Of a stretch of 64,000 nucleotides of DNA, positions 15,252 to 28,234 are shown piece by piece; within the stretch, counting starts at the first letter, position 1, and each line of letters starts with the position of its first letter. The notes under the pieces were generated by a model that was not told the DNA's origin, ran no database searches, and saw only the letters and a program-made list of their open reading frames with translations. The stretch comes from Cinclus cinclus (Eukaryota; Chordata; Aves; Passeriformes; Cinclidae): positions 55,488,006-55,552,005 of the forward strand of contig NC_085047.1 of NCBI RefSeq assembly GCF_963662255.1, in the 5' to 3' direction. A program made the translations under genes and the position numbers.

Positions 15252-15277
15252 AAAAAAAAAACAAAAAAAAAAAAAAA
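15252..15277. repeat. Poly-A tract
   Basis: A-rich run, interrupted by one C, of about 26 bases, then GGAGAAGACAG. It could be the tail of an old retrocopy, but no recognisable sequence precedes it on the plus strand. Confidence 0.85.
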
Positions 15278-15849
15278 GGAGAAGACAGAACTCAAGAGAA
15301 GGTGAGATCTTTAACAGGTATAAACCAAGAAAATATTAACAGAGGGAGAAAGAAAATAATTTGACCTTTTAATAATTACTGAACAGAAATTTCACCTTTT
15401 TAAGTCAGACTTTGCAGTATGCAACTTTGTAAGTCTACCCCCCTTTTTGCAAGTGAGCCATGTAGGACTCAGATGTTAAAATAAAGACTAATGCTATATT
15501 TTATTAAACTTTTATGTCTTTAATATGGATTTTATACTCTTCACATTTCATTTTACATTTCTACAAACTTCTTTAAGTTACAATTACATTAGGAAACCAA
15601 CACATTTTATATGAAGGCAGAAGAACAATATTTTTTGACTACTCAAACCACAAAAAGAAATCATGAGTGCCATAGTCTTCTTTTTCTATGTCTTCACTAC
15701 AATACTATCAGTCAAGAAAATACTGGTATCAGCATCAAAGGAAGGGTCAGCAATCTTCCACATCAGAAGTTAGGACAGTACTTTCAACATGGAAAGTAGG
15801 ATTGCCAGAGAGGTAGCAAGTGAAAAGCTTCAGAAAGGATGGCAGCTGT

Positions 15850-15914
15850 AAAGAGTCAAAAAGAAAAGAGTCGAAACAAAAAGAAAAGAAAAGAAAAGAA
15901 AAGAGTCAAAACAA
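15850..15914. repeat. Imperfect (AAAAG)n leader of the pentanucleotide array
   Basis: AAAGAGTC-containing units (at about 15,850, 15,866 and 15,900) alternate with pure AAAAG units (15,878-15,903). They abut the AAAGG array directly. The gradient AAAAG to AAAGG suggests a single A-rich ancestor in which one substituted unit expanded. Confidence 0.9.
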
Positions 15915-16209
15915 AAAGGAAAGGAAAGGAAAGGAAAGGAAAGGAAAGGAAAGGAAAGGAAAGGAAAGGAAAGGAAAGGAAAGGAAAGGAAAGGAAAGGA
16001 AAGGAAAGGAAAGGAAAGGAAAGGAAAGGAAAGGAAAGGAAAGGAAAGGAAAGGAAAGGAAAGGAAAGGAAAGGAAAGGAAAGGAAAGGAAAGGAAAGGA
16101 AAGGAAAGGAAAGGAAAGGAAAGGAAAGGAAAGGAAAGGAAAGGAAAGGAAAGGAAAGGAAAGGAAAGGAAAGGAAAGGAAAGGAAAGGAAAGGAAAGGA
16201 AAGGAAAGG
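15915..16209. repeat. Pure (AAAGG)59 pentanucleotide array
   Basis: The unit AAAGG is repeated without interruption for 295 bases, then AAAGACAAAA breaks it. Because five is not a multiple of three, every frame on both strands reads as a five-residue repeat (Lys-Glu-Arg-Lys-Gly on plus, Phe-Leu-Ser-Phe-Pro on minus). This makes four overlapping long frames that are not genes. Purity over so many units implies recent expansion and likely length polymorphism. Confidence 0.98.
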
Positions 16210-16213
16210 AAAG

Positions 16214-19200
16214 ACAAAAAACGGGAAAGATTACAAGATTGAAAATTACAAGAAAAAGCAATACACAGGAAATGGCAACAGCAACAATCTTATTTATTCA
16301 TATTAGAAACAGTACAAGAACACTGACATGAAAGGTGAAGAATAAGGCAGCATTCTTAGAGATGTCTAAAGAAAAGATCTACTACAGTAGAAATGCTCAG
16401 TTATTTCTCAATGAAGGTGACAGGCCAGTCACCTAACTGAGTTTGAACTAGTTAGCTCAGAGCAGGATTCCTGTAAAATCAGCAAACTAAAATGGGCACC
16501 TCCAGAGGGCGATTCATCCCACCCTAAGGTCTGAATCTTAGACTCTGAATCACATATTTGAAATGTAATTAATTTCGTGAAGTTAGCTAGGTATTTATGA
16601 AGCTAGCATCTTATCTTCAAGATGAATATTTATGGATAACAACATCTGGATTAATAAGATATTCAGCATATTTTCAACTTTCTTTAATCTGAACAAAGAA
16701 AATCTACTAATGACTTTAATCTGCACAGAACATCTAATAGGTTTGTGGTGCATAATAATAATTTTTTTACTACTGAACCGTACTTGTGTGCACTATACTG
16801 AGCACAAAAATTAAGTCAGACCCAAATAAAAGGAAGTTTGCTTTTCTGTTAGAACTAATTATGTACTACTGGGCTTTAAATTTATCCGATGTAAATAAAA
16901 ATTTAAGATGGGATTCTCTATTCCAAACTTTAAGACACTATTCATTAAATACCGTATTAATTTGTTACTAAATACAGTAAATACTGCCATGAAAAAAATG
17001 CTGAAATCCAATGTCATGGTCTTGGACACATATTACAATGGTTATTTTAAATGAACTATAATTAAATAAAAGAGTCATGGGTGAAGGGCTGGTTTTAAAG
17101 TTGGTATACAGCCCAGTCTGTGCAGAAAACTTCAGTGTGGAACTGGTCAGTGGAAACAGCTTCTCCACACCACCTTCACAGCTTGCCAGCCCAGATGCAA
17201 AGCCAAGACTGTGTGCTTACAGAATAGCAGCACCAAAGCATAAATAATCAGAGAATGGGGTGGGAAAGTGAGCTTTCCTCCTGGGCAGTGATCTAGGGAC
17301 TGGAAGACACCAAAGGGACAGCTCACAACTGGCACTTCCTTGTCACTATGGGAAGTTGGAGAGACATAGTCCTGGGACTGGAGAGGTCTTCCACTAATAA
17401 TTATTTCAGAATGCAGTCATCTTGATACTGTTGATATGAGGACAACACATAGTTGCCAGTTATAATGTGATTATAAAGACATGTTTAAAATCTAAATAGA
17501 CTTGAAATGGGCTTTTGCACTGAACAATTTGCATGATTGAAACCATTCTAGAATCATGCAACATGAAATAGACTAACAACAATGCAAAACAACGTAACAG
17601 CAAGGGCTTAACTATTAAACAGACCAAAAAAAGTATCTTATTTAGAACTTCCAAAAGTTTTTTCTGCATTTAATTTCATTTTCCTTTTAGAACAAACATG
17701 AAGAGTAGTTATGTTAGTTTTTCTGTATTCCTACCTTTACTGGGTGCCCTTAAAAACTGCTGCCCAATGACACAGATGTGGCACAGGAATGAGAACCCTA
17801 TCACATAGCAATTTATAGCATAGTTCTTATGCTGACCTATCTCTATCAGCAGAAATTAATACATTACATTCCAAAAAGTAGATGTTACCATTCCAAAATT
17901 AATTGTGAACTGGCACCATAGGACCTCTCCCTGCCCCACCCATCTTCATTCACAGTCCCCTTTTAGAGGGAATGTTATTATGCCATACATCAGCTCAGGG
18001 CTCAGTTACATTGAAGTGTTGCTCAGGTGAACAGTTAAAATGTTTTATGCATACCACTGAATGTACAAAAATTTGGGATCCTTATATCTGTAGTTAAATG
18101 GGGATTTTGCATGGTAATTCATGAAGACCAGTTATAGTCACTGTATTAATATTTGTTAATTGCTCCATTTAAAAAGTATGGGAATTCCCTAAACATATGT
18201 TCTTGCTATAATATTATATATACTTATGGGAATCATGGAGAAACTAAGCACATCCATGCACAAATTACTGAATGAATTTTTTTTTTGCCATTTCCTAATT
18301 TATTTTATTTTATTACAGCTTATGGATGAAATCCACACTGATGTCTAAGCTGTAATGAGTGCCAATGTAAGTAATCCATTATTCTACAGCTACATTTGGT
18401 TGTGAATTGATTGACTTTACCTAGTCCTGCTGAGTAACAGTTAATTAGCAGTTTCTATTTTCAGTTTCAGTACTATTACAATTAAGTTATACACACAAAT
18501 TCTGACATTCTTAACTGTTATTGCATGCCTGCTTGTGCCTTTTCCCAAATGCCAGTGACTAGAATTAACAGAAGTATATATCTTAAAAATGGTCTTGATT
18601 TTATCATGTCTAATAGTGGGGTTTTTTAAGAGCTAACTTGGGAAGACAAACATTGGGGTAGTCATTATTTCATCAGGAAAATGAATTTTGTGATTCAGGT
18701 TGGCCCTGAAGGTCAGTTTAAAGCCTTCCTTAGAAGTGACTGTGCTAAAATAAAAATGCACAGTGACTAAAAAAACAGCTCAGAATACCAGTTAGAAAGC
18801 TGAAGTCTCACTCTGTTTTCCATGCAAGCACAAAGCATAACATATCTGAGCACTATGTAAAAAATATTACTCACCTGACTCCTCTCTTTCATATTATTTC
18901 TCCTATGCTCATTAAGTTTTTTTTCATCTTTCCTTCTGTAAAAGAGAATAATTTTCTTCCCCCCATTTCAGTTTCTTCCTTTGCTTTTTCCTACTCACCT
19001 GCACAGTTTCTGGAACTCCAGAATTTAAAAGAGCTATGGATCCAGTCCTGGGGTTAATTACCAAGTTCTGAAAGCTTTAGCATGGATGAATACCAATAAC
19101 TTAAAATTTAAGTGTTTGTGTTCTCTTATTTCCAGCAAAGACATAAAAACACTAGAATAAAGTTCAGCAATTAATCTATTTAGGTAACTGTAACCTTTGA

Positions 19201-20724
19201 ATGAGATCACCATTCTGTAAAGAGGTATGCTGATACAGGAAAACATAATGATTTTTATAAATCTGAATTATATTATTATCTCTGATACCTTATTTTCATG
19301 TTTAGCTGTTATGAGAAGAGCATGTCCACTTCTCTTCTTTAGCAGCCATTCTAAATGATGCACATAATATTTCAACAAATGAAATAAATCATATCTTCAA
19401 ATATTTATAACCACCAAATTATAAGATATTTAGGAGATAAAAATAATGAGACCTAAGACTAGGATATTGCACATAAATGTAAGTATCTTCGCTCCTGTAA
19501 CAATTCATAAACATTTACTACATGCAACCATGACATACATTTTTAAATGCCAGGTCTTGTAAACACAAAATCCATCTGTATAGTATTTTTTCAAGTAGCT
19601 TAATAGCCATAATATCAAATGTTGTTGCACATACAGTATCAACATTTGATGTCTTATTGACACAGTAACAGGATGCCAGCTCAGTGTAATTTACTTTGGA
19701 AAAGATAGTGCCAGAACTTCAAGGTGTGACTTCTCAGGAATCATGAACTCCGACAGTCTTTAAAGACAAAACTACATATGACAAACAATAAACGTAAAGC
19801 AAACTTTTAGGGACAAATGTTGACTCACTAAAAGAATGATCTCCATATCCACTATAGAAATCTGACCAAGAGAGAAACACAAAAATAGTTTCCTTTTAGA
19901 ATAACATACCCTCTTAGAAAAAAGCCCAAACCAACCAAGACCCCCACCCCAAAAGTATGCGCTTTTTAAACTATCATTATGGTGATCTTAGTACACAATC
20001 TATTTGTATAGTCACGTGCTGACAGGATTATTAATTACTGAGATCCAAACTTGGGCAGAAATCATGTACCTCATTAGCTATGTTTAGTCATAAACATAAG
20101 TACACAATCATAATCAATATTGAGAAGGAAAACTGTTAAATAAAAGCTTAAGACTTATGAAAAGATCTGTGCCCAAAACACTCCACTGCATTTTAAAAAA
20201 ACCCTTTCATTTGAGGGGCTGTCCTATGACGTTGCTTTCAGTCTTTCTGCAGACTCTTTAGTCTTCATAAACAATGTTTCAGGGATCTGCAAAATAATAA
20301 TTAAGAAAAGCAATCCCACTGTCCATAAGATTAAATTTAATGCCAGTCAGTGTAATAATCCACTGGATTAATTTATTTTCAGGAAGATCATAGATCACAG
20401 AAAAATGCAAATCAAAGAGACCAGGCTTTAGAAATTCAAGACTCTTTTCCCTCTGTTTAGTAAGACAAACATTACCTAAAAAGTCATAACTCATCATGTG
20501 GAGAACACTCCATCACATTTTTATGGGTGTTACCCATAAGTAAGGGGAGAAAGGAATAAATTAGTTCATCTACACTCAGCAGATTTCAAATGATGGGACA
20601 TGTCCCACTTGGACAAGATGCCAACTTTACATTGTAAAGGAGAAGTATTACTATTGTGCAGTCAGCTTTCCACAGCATCTCATTTGAATCCCTTTGAATT
20701 CATTGGTGAAGCCATGCTGCCAGC
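16214..20724. other. AT-rich DNA, no supported gene
   Basis: Nothing in this stretch has convincing coding sequence. One good plus-strand splice pair encloses 48 bases (18,319-18,366: TTTTATTACAG and CCAAT|GTAAGT) with stops in all frames. Two minus-strand pairs at 18.86-19.08 kb enclose short open segments, but they would be separated by an intron of only about 60 bases and have incompatible phases, so they cannot both be coding. Confidence 0.7.
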
Positions 20725-21201
20725 ACTGTGTTCAGTCTGGGGCTCGTCACTACAAGGAGGACATGGAGATGCTGCAGCATCAGAGAAGGGCAATGGAACT
20801 GGGGAATGGTGTGGATCTCAAGTCCTCTGAGGAGCAGGGAGGGAGCTGAGGTTGTTCAGCCTGGAGAAAAGGAGGCTCAGGGGAGACCTTATCTCTTTCT
20901 ACTGCTGCCTGAAAGGAGGGTGGAGCTAGGTGGGCGTCAGTCTCTTCTTGAAGGTAACAAGTCACAGGACAAGGAGAAATGGTCTCAAGTTGTTCCAGAA
21001 AAGGTTTAGACTGGATATTAGGAAACATTTCTTCACTGAGAGGGTTGTTAAGCATTAGAACAGGCTTCCCAGGCCATTTAAAAGACATGTGGACACAGCA
21101 CTTAGGGACACTGTTTAGTGTGGACTTTTACTGTTAGGTTTATAGTTAACTTGATGATCTTAAGGGCCTTTTTCAATCTAAATGATTCTGTTCTGTGATT
21201 C
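20725..21201 (+). mobile_element. CR1-type LINE fragment, 3' end
   Basis: The segment follows the familiar avian CR1 3' end in order and in the sense direction. It starts with a GTTCAGTCTGGGGCT block near 20,729 and ACATGGAGATGCTGCAG near 20,760. Next comes TTGTTCAGCCTGGAGAAAAG near 20,851 and GGTTTAGACTGGATATTAGG near 21,003. After that is TTCTTCACTGAGAGGGTTGT near 21,029, then GATGATCTTAAGGGC, ending ATTCTGTTCTGTGATTC at 21,201. It covers the last part of the reverse-transcriptase ORF2 and the 3' UTR, with 5' truncation as is usual for target-primed integration. Frames are broken by many substitutions and indels, so it is an old inactive copy. CR1 elements dominate bird and reptile genomes, making this the main clue to host group. 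Confidence 0.93.
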
Positions 21202-23756
21202 ATTTGTCTGTCTGCATCTGCAGTGCAGAACACCACAGACAAGAAGCTGAAGAAAGTATAAAGGACCAGAAGACAAGCTTTAGATGTAAAAGATTTTAAG
21301 GACTATTTGTACCTTTGCATGTAATTGTTCCTGGGGTAAGCAGGAAAGTAGGTTTTCCAGTTAAAAGGGTCATGTGCAGGATCTGGAGAAGAAGCTGAGG
21401 TTCCAGAAAACAGGTAAAGGTGTAGCAAGGACAAGTGTGGCATGAGCTAGAGTCAGATAGAGAGCTGTAGCCATGTTCTTTAGTAAAGTGACTTTCAACT
21501 GACCCCACTGTATTTATCCAACTGTGATCTTTCCAACTCATATTGAAACCCCCTCTCTGAAGCCTATACCAAAGTCTTCATTCATGTGCACTTATCCTCA
21601 GACCTAACAATATACCCCATCACTGCTTCCCCATATACTGCTATACCCATATGCCTTGCCTGGACTCATAAATCCCTCTCTCTCTGGTCACTCACAGGTA
21701 GACTCAAGAAACCACCTTTTTACCACAGTATAGCAGAAGTCACTCTCTTCCTCCTTACAAGTTGCTTTCTGTTACAAGGCAAAGATTCCTCTCAATCTCA
21801 TATTCAGCTTGTAGCTCAAGCCTAACCAAAGACAACATCAGAATAATGTAAGCTAGCAACAGGTATTTAGCTAGATAATATAAAAACAAGAACAACCCCC
21901 TTCATTTCCACATTTGTATCAAAAGACATGAGCAAGCAAAATGGAACACAAAAAGGCTATACAGAGCACCTGTCAACTAGCCTTATCCTTTAAAAAATGT
22001 TGTATTTGTTTCTAGTATTTTGTTTAAATTTGAAAAAATACATTATAGTGATTTTAGATCAGACAAATTATTTCTTTAAGATAAACATATTTATACCCCT
22101 TGAATATGGCTTATAGTTTGGTGTACCTCAAATTTGACACCACCACAACTCCTAACAAAAACACGCACAGAAGGTTGGGAAAATTAACATTTCTACAAAT
22201 TACTTATGGATGTGCTTGTATGGTACTCTGGACAATGGAAAGTAAACTCTGCCATGGGCAACTAAAAGCACGGATAATATAAATATTTTATGATGCTAGG
22301 AAATTTTCAATCGTAAGAAAAAAGCAGTAAGAGACATGAGATGAGGACAAAGAAGCTTTTTACAATGTAAAAGTATCATTCATGGAAATAAAATAAGTTG
22401 GTCAAGTACAACTGAGATTTTTGGAATAGTAACAAATGGCTAATAAGATATGTTAATAATTGTAAGGAAAGTTTATGCCTATTAATAATGACAGAATGGA
22501 TAATTCTAAAATCTGTTTTTCTGGCAATGAGAAATCAGGATTTAATTCAAAGAAGGATATTGTAATCTAGAGGAGTTGTCAAGTTAATTTTTGTCAGATG
22601 AGGACCCAAAACTTGAAAAATCATACTTATATATCAGAAAACTAAATCTAGTAGTTGGGAGTATATACAAAAAGTAGGACTAGTGCAGATTTTTAGGGAC
22701 ACTCAAGGACAATACAATGATTCAGAACCCCATATTTCTGTTACTGGGGAAGGTGTGATGGGGACAGAAGGGTTACTGCTGCCAGACTAGTTTTCCTGGC
22801 TCCTTTCTGGGCACCTCTTGCTGTTGCTTCTTTTGGAGAGGCTTGCTACTTACCAAACACGGAGCAGGTAGGGAGTGCTCTCTACTTTTTCATACACTCC
22901 AGAACATCGGTTCCCACTTTGTTTTGAGCAACAGATCATTATCAGCCCTCAGCAATTTTCAAACAGCACCACACACCCATCTGATCAAACCTTTACGTGG
23001 AAACACTATTTAAAGCACTGTTATGGTTTAGCCAAACAGATGTTCAATTCACCATAGCCTTGGAGTCCACTAGGGATTTGCAGACAACAGCTTGGAAACC
23101 ATTCCAGCTGTTGCAAAGGTACAGTGATATCTTCTACTCCATCCATCCCCCAGACTTTCTGGTTGCTGCATGAAACATATCTGCTTCTTCATCTGATTTC
23201 CCCTGGCATTAATTTTAGGGCCTGTGACTGCTTTTGGCTTCTGAAGTAGCAGCAAACTGGCATTTTCCATTGCCCACAGGTTTGTGAACAGAAGTACAAC
23301 TGATCTGTCCATCCACAATTTCTGCTACTGCTAGAAAAAGGAGCAATAAAAAAAATCTACAGATGTAAGAAAATGGGAACATTATACACTTGATTCATGT
23401 GTTAAAATTTATCATCAATCAATGAGGACAACAAACTCTTATCTACAGAATAATTTTAAGAAATTAACAGAAGCTGCTAAAAATTCATGCAAACACCAGT
23501 AAGGTGGCTTGAGAGCCCTGGCTTCTCACAGCAGCAAGACATTATCTATCACTTTAACAGTGATATTCCAACTCTCTAGCAGGCAGGAACTCCAAGTGCA
23601 AAACATGTACTTTAAGCTCATTGGGTTATGAAACTCTGAGAAAACAGGGAGAAAGACTCTTCTCTTCATTTTGCAGCTCCTGCTGTTAAAAAGAACAGCT
23701 ACAGGTCCCTGCCTTCCCGAGTGGCAGGACTGGTGACAGCCTGCTGAGCTCACCAT

Positions 23757-23968
23757 TTACAGGCTGATGGCTGCTGTAATCCAACATCTACTGCCTCTCT
23801 CTGATGATGGATTCGGCTGAACAGTGGGGTCAGCGATATCTGGCCACTGTGACAGCCATGGCTCCTGGATCATCACAGGTCCTGCTGCGAGATCCTTCTG
23901 CAGCTCTTCAGGGTCACCATTTAGGTCTGCCTCCAACTGTGAATATTTTCTTTTTATCATCTGCAATC
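23757..23968 (-). other. Possible ancient repeat relic or coding-like segment
   Basis: This block is less AT-rich than its surroundings. On the minus strand it reads GATTGCAGATGAT, then GAGCTGCAGAAGGATCTC. These two blocks recall the Ala-Asp-Asp region and downstream of CR1 ORF2, but the match is partial. One frame is open for about 69 codons with an acidic, coiled-coil-like start (SQLEADLNGDPEELQKDL). ATG|GTGAGC follows just below 23,757 as a possible donor, with only a weak acceptor. An eroded CR1 copy is my preferred reading; a real exon is the alternative. Confidence 0.2.
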
Positions 23969-26900
23969 TTTATACTTTTTCAGACTGTTTAGGTGGACCA
24001 GCAAAGGTGCCAGTACAAACCTCCATGAGGGGGCAGTGTTAAAACCACCCAGTAGTCACTATACTTACTGTTCCTTGTCTTCTAGCCCTTTACTAATCCA
24101 CAAAGAAGTAACAGTCTTCAGCTACAGAACTTTTTTAAAACTTTTGGGAGACGTTTTCCTGTGCATCTGGAAATTGCTCCTTCAAATAACTAGCAAAGCT
24201 CTAAGACAAAACTACTTGTACAAAAGCCATGATGGTTGCTATTTCACCTACCCATGTTCCTATTAATTGTATGCTTTATCACAATCACTGCCATTTTGTC
24301 TGTCATGGTAGCCTGACTTTTTAATCCTTTAGTCCATGGCCATCCCTAAAACCCTTTTTAAAACTAGGGTCGCATTTATTACTTTCCATTCCTCTGTTAT
24401 TTAGGCTACGAGATTACACAACACAGCTCATGGGTTGCTCACCAATTTAATTTCTGAATTTTTCTAGGACTACTGAATGAAAAGCATGTTATTGGGAAAG
24501 GTATTAATGCTTATTCAATCAATTTGTTTTAAAACCTTTTATTGAGATATCAAATCTGAACTATTCCCTATGAAAATCAACTACTATATGGGGATGCCTG
24601 AATCATTCTGTCATAAACCTTGCCAGTGCAATGAATTCAATTTCTTTCTGTAATGGCTTTGTCTTTCTCCTTAACCACAACTATCTATTAAACTCACCTC
24701 CTTGCTAGCAAACTTTACACTGGAAAAAGATGGGGTTTGGCTTTTAGAATTTTAGCCCATTGCATTTCAAAATCTCTTTGTTCTGCTTCATATTAGGTCT
24801 ACACTTGCCAGAATTGTGCTCTTTTCTGCTTTGCTTGCTTGGATTTTGATTTTTTAAAAACCTTTATTTCTATTTATTTCTAGTAGCTTCCTTTACTGCT
24901 GAATTATGTTGGAAAAGTCTTATTTAATCAGATTAGAACGGAAAAACAAAGCCCCAATGTATTTTTAATATTTATTTAAACTGTGTCTTCATTAGTATAC
25001 AATTCTTTTTTTAAACAAGACTGGACTTTTAAAACATTTTAATCTTTTTTTTTCTCCTACAAGTATGACAAACTTGAGTATGATATCTCACTACTGAATG
25101 GTTCTTCCACAGTCATTTGTTGTATGTTGATCTAGACTAAATCAAGGACTGTCCTTCTTCTGGATTCCCTATCTTGTTTGCTCAAAAATTAGTGCTCAAT
25201 GATATCTAAATACACAGCCTGTGCATGGTGCCCTAATGAGGCCTAACATTAAGTTTATCCAGTCTACATATATATAACCAAGAACTGTTGCTGTGATCAA
25301 ATTTTTGGGTTGTACAGACTCCTCAGACTCCCACAGTTATTTCACAGCAATTGCTTCCATCTCACCAACTAGGCCAGAGCTCTTTAAGTCCTCCTGTTAG
25401 CCACAGAACCATACAGAACTACATTTTGTGGTTTATTCTGATAAAATTAAACTATTGGACTATATTTTCTTTGGTACATACTTCACCATTTGTCCACACA
25501 GTCCAATCTCTGTAATCAGCCAGGCATTCAACATTCCATCATCTCTGTACAATGTAACACTGACATTTCAGTGTGTCTTTAAAAGAAAGGGTTACATGCA
25601 GACCCATTTACAGAAAGAGGGTGACATACCTGGGGAATTCCCGATTGAATTCATCCTTGCCCCTTTTCTGAAGACTCATTACTTTTGAGGCACAGTGGAA
25701 GCAGAGCACTATGAGATAGGAATGTGCAAAGATACCAAATAAAAACTAGTGTAGGTTCCTTCCCAACAGAGACCAGATGGCATTTGAAAAAAGGACTGAT
25801 GAATGGCACAGTTGTGGTTATTCAAGATTTCTGTACCAGGAGATGCTGTGTCAGGAATGGAATACATGAAGGACGCTAAAGAAGGCTAAAAAGTCCTTCT
25901 GCATACACTGCAAACCTTTGTGATATTTGCATTTACTTCCTTATGTGAGAGGGGAGAATCTGTTCTTACTGCTGTGGAGAGGAAAAGGGAGGGATGCTTT
26001 CAGGACACAATGCCAGTAGCTATGGACTTGAGTTTGACAGCTGAGAAGGCCTCTGGGGCTAGCATTTTTTCTGTTGGCTGCAACTCACTTCTTTTCCTTT
26101 TGTGAGGCCTCTGGTTGGAGCACCTCCTTTCTGCATTAAATTATGACGTGGCATTAGGCACAACAGAATCCAACAGCTACACTGCAGCATCCAGTGTATA
26201 TATTCATTATTTATCTGTACTACCATAAATCTTGGAAGGTCTCAATGTGGGCCACTTTGTATTATGCTGGGCCATGAAAAAACACACAACAAAATGTAGA
26301 TATGCTTGGATTCTACATAAAGGGACAACAGAGGGATTACAGCAGCAAATGCAATGACACAGTACTACTGTGATATGCATTGGCATTAATATACCTGCAA
26401 TATAACTGTTGTCTAGTTGGATTGCTTGAAGCTTCACAGTACATAAAACTTATAAGAAAAAAATAGAGGGAAGATAGTGAACACTTCTGTTTATGAAGAA
26501 GGCAACCACTACATGAGAGGCAGCTGAGGAGAAAATGTTCAGTGTGGTCTGAAAATTTAATGACCAAATTATGGAAGTTGGCATCATATGTTGATCAAAA
26601 CCAGAGTCAACCTCTTGATACTGAAGGAGAAGTATCAGGTAGAAGTAGTCCTGATGAGCCATGAAAATAAAGACAGATAGCTTATCTTTATTGCTTTAAA
26701 ATGAAGCAGGAAATTGAAAATAGCAAAGGAGTAGGTTTGGAAAATGGTATTTACAGTGGAGCAGCAATTTGACTAGCTAATGAGCAAGGCGAGGCTGTAT
26801 TTTGTCAAGGCAAAGTGAAAGATTTTCTAATAAAGACTTGATCCATGAAAAACCTGCTTACAGAGAAGAATGATCATCCTTCAGGGATTGGAAAAAGATT

Positions 26901-28210
26901 CCCAAAATGCAGGTTTACACTAGATTTGATGACAAAACAAATGACAGTATGATGGCATCATTCTTAAAGGGTCCAGAGAAGTTTTGTGAGGCCATCAACC
27001 TAAATACAAAAAAAACTACTAACAAAAGACCAATAGTTGTAACTGGAAATAAAAAACTGAGGACGTTGCTGAAGAAAATTTTCATGCATTAAATCTGCTT
27101 AGGATTGGAAAAGAAGAGGTATATGAAATGCATAAAACATTGTTTTTCCTATAAATACTGTGAAATGAGAAAATTCTTTTGTGTCATTTTTATTTATAAC
27201 TTGTTACAGCTATCTATGCTGCCATGTTTTGAACTTTCAAGGATTGAAGAAAAACAATGTTCACGATGTTACAATGTGAGGAGTGCCTCCTTCGACACAA
27301 ATAAAGACATGCTACATTCAGGACAGTCAGGATACAGAGCACAAACAGCAGTAGGGGAAGAGATTTCAGACTTAAAACTAACATGCTGAATGTTCAGGCA
27401 CATTCCTTTGCTCCTCCTTCTCAGTGCACAGAAGGAAACTTACTCTGTTGCTGTAGTTTTTTGCATGTCAGCTCTTGAGGTATTCTGAAGAGCTGACAAA
27501 GTGTAGCTGTGCAGCAAATGCTCACTCCCTACATTCCAAAACATCATCTCCTTCTTTTGATATCTGTTTTCTTGCTTTGGTCCTGTTTCAGTCATTTATA
27601 GCATCACAGCATGAGTTAAATGAAAGAAACAATCAGATCAGGTACTCAACAACAGGGGTAAGAAGCAGTGAGTACTGGAGAGTACTGGTTATAGCAGGAG
27701 ACAATTCAAAGTTCCTCCTCTTCCAAACATTTGTAGCAGCACTACTGCAGGCAGAACAGAACTATGCCCCAACATTATCTCCCTCAAAGTACTGAGAAGT
27801 AGCAATCACCGGAAGGAGAAGCAGTCACACCCAGGTGATCTGCCTCTCAGGGGTGATGAGAGAAAAAAATCAGATACAGAAGAAACATGTAGAGGACTCC
27901 TCATACCCGACTCATTGGCATGACACCTTCCTTCTTTTTCTCCTCTGAAGTTAGATCTGTTCTGAGGCACTTCTGATCTAGAGGCTCAGCTAGAAGGCTG
28001 TGTTTAGGGGGTTTTATTGCAATCACCTAATCTCCTTCTGCTTTTCTTTCTTTCACCCAACTTACTGCAAGTAAAAATATATATGGCCAATAGGATTAAA
28101 AGGTGAAAACAGCACACATACAGGTCTAATAATTTTAAAAAGAAAATATATTAATTAGGATTTTTTTATGGAAAATGAAACATTCAGTGTGCTGAAACAT
28201 CTCCGTTTCT

Positions 28211-28234
28211 GAAATGAAATCATTATTTCATTTC
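28211..28234. other. Perfect inverted repeat (10-bp arms, 4-base loop)
   Basis: GAAATGAAAT, then CATT, then ATTTCATTTC form a perfect hairpin. A degenerate 20-base direct repeat (ATATTGAAAAATCTCAA and ATATTGCAAAATCTCAA) follows at 28,235-28,275. The AT-rich stem makes it weak as an RNA structure, and no U-run terminator or gene is associated. Confidence 0.7.

Larger units (their letters stand above)
1..15820. other. AT-rich intergenic or intronic DNA, no supported gene
   Basis: Apart from the repeats listed separately and the weak minus-strand candidate at 7.8 kb, I see no gene. Frames of 60-124 codons are scattered on both strands (for example 3,458-3,817 minus and 12,181-12,555 plus). They have no splice or domain support and fit chance. 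An A/C-rich low-complexity patch lies at 6,735-6,785. No CR1 fragment was recognised. Confidence 0.75.

Noticed and set aside
15820..16306. Four long frames of 103-155 codons reading KERKG or FLSFP repeats
   Set aside because: They are translations of the AAAGG microsatellite, open in every frame because the unit lacks stop codons.
18860..19080. Two adjacent minus-strand splice-bounded segments (18.9 and 19.0 kb)
   Set aside because: Each has a good donor. However, the intron between them would be about 60 bases and the phases disagree (phase 0 out, phase 2 in). This shows how often chance produces such pairs here.
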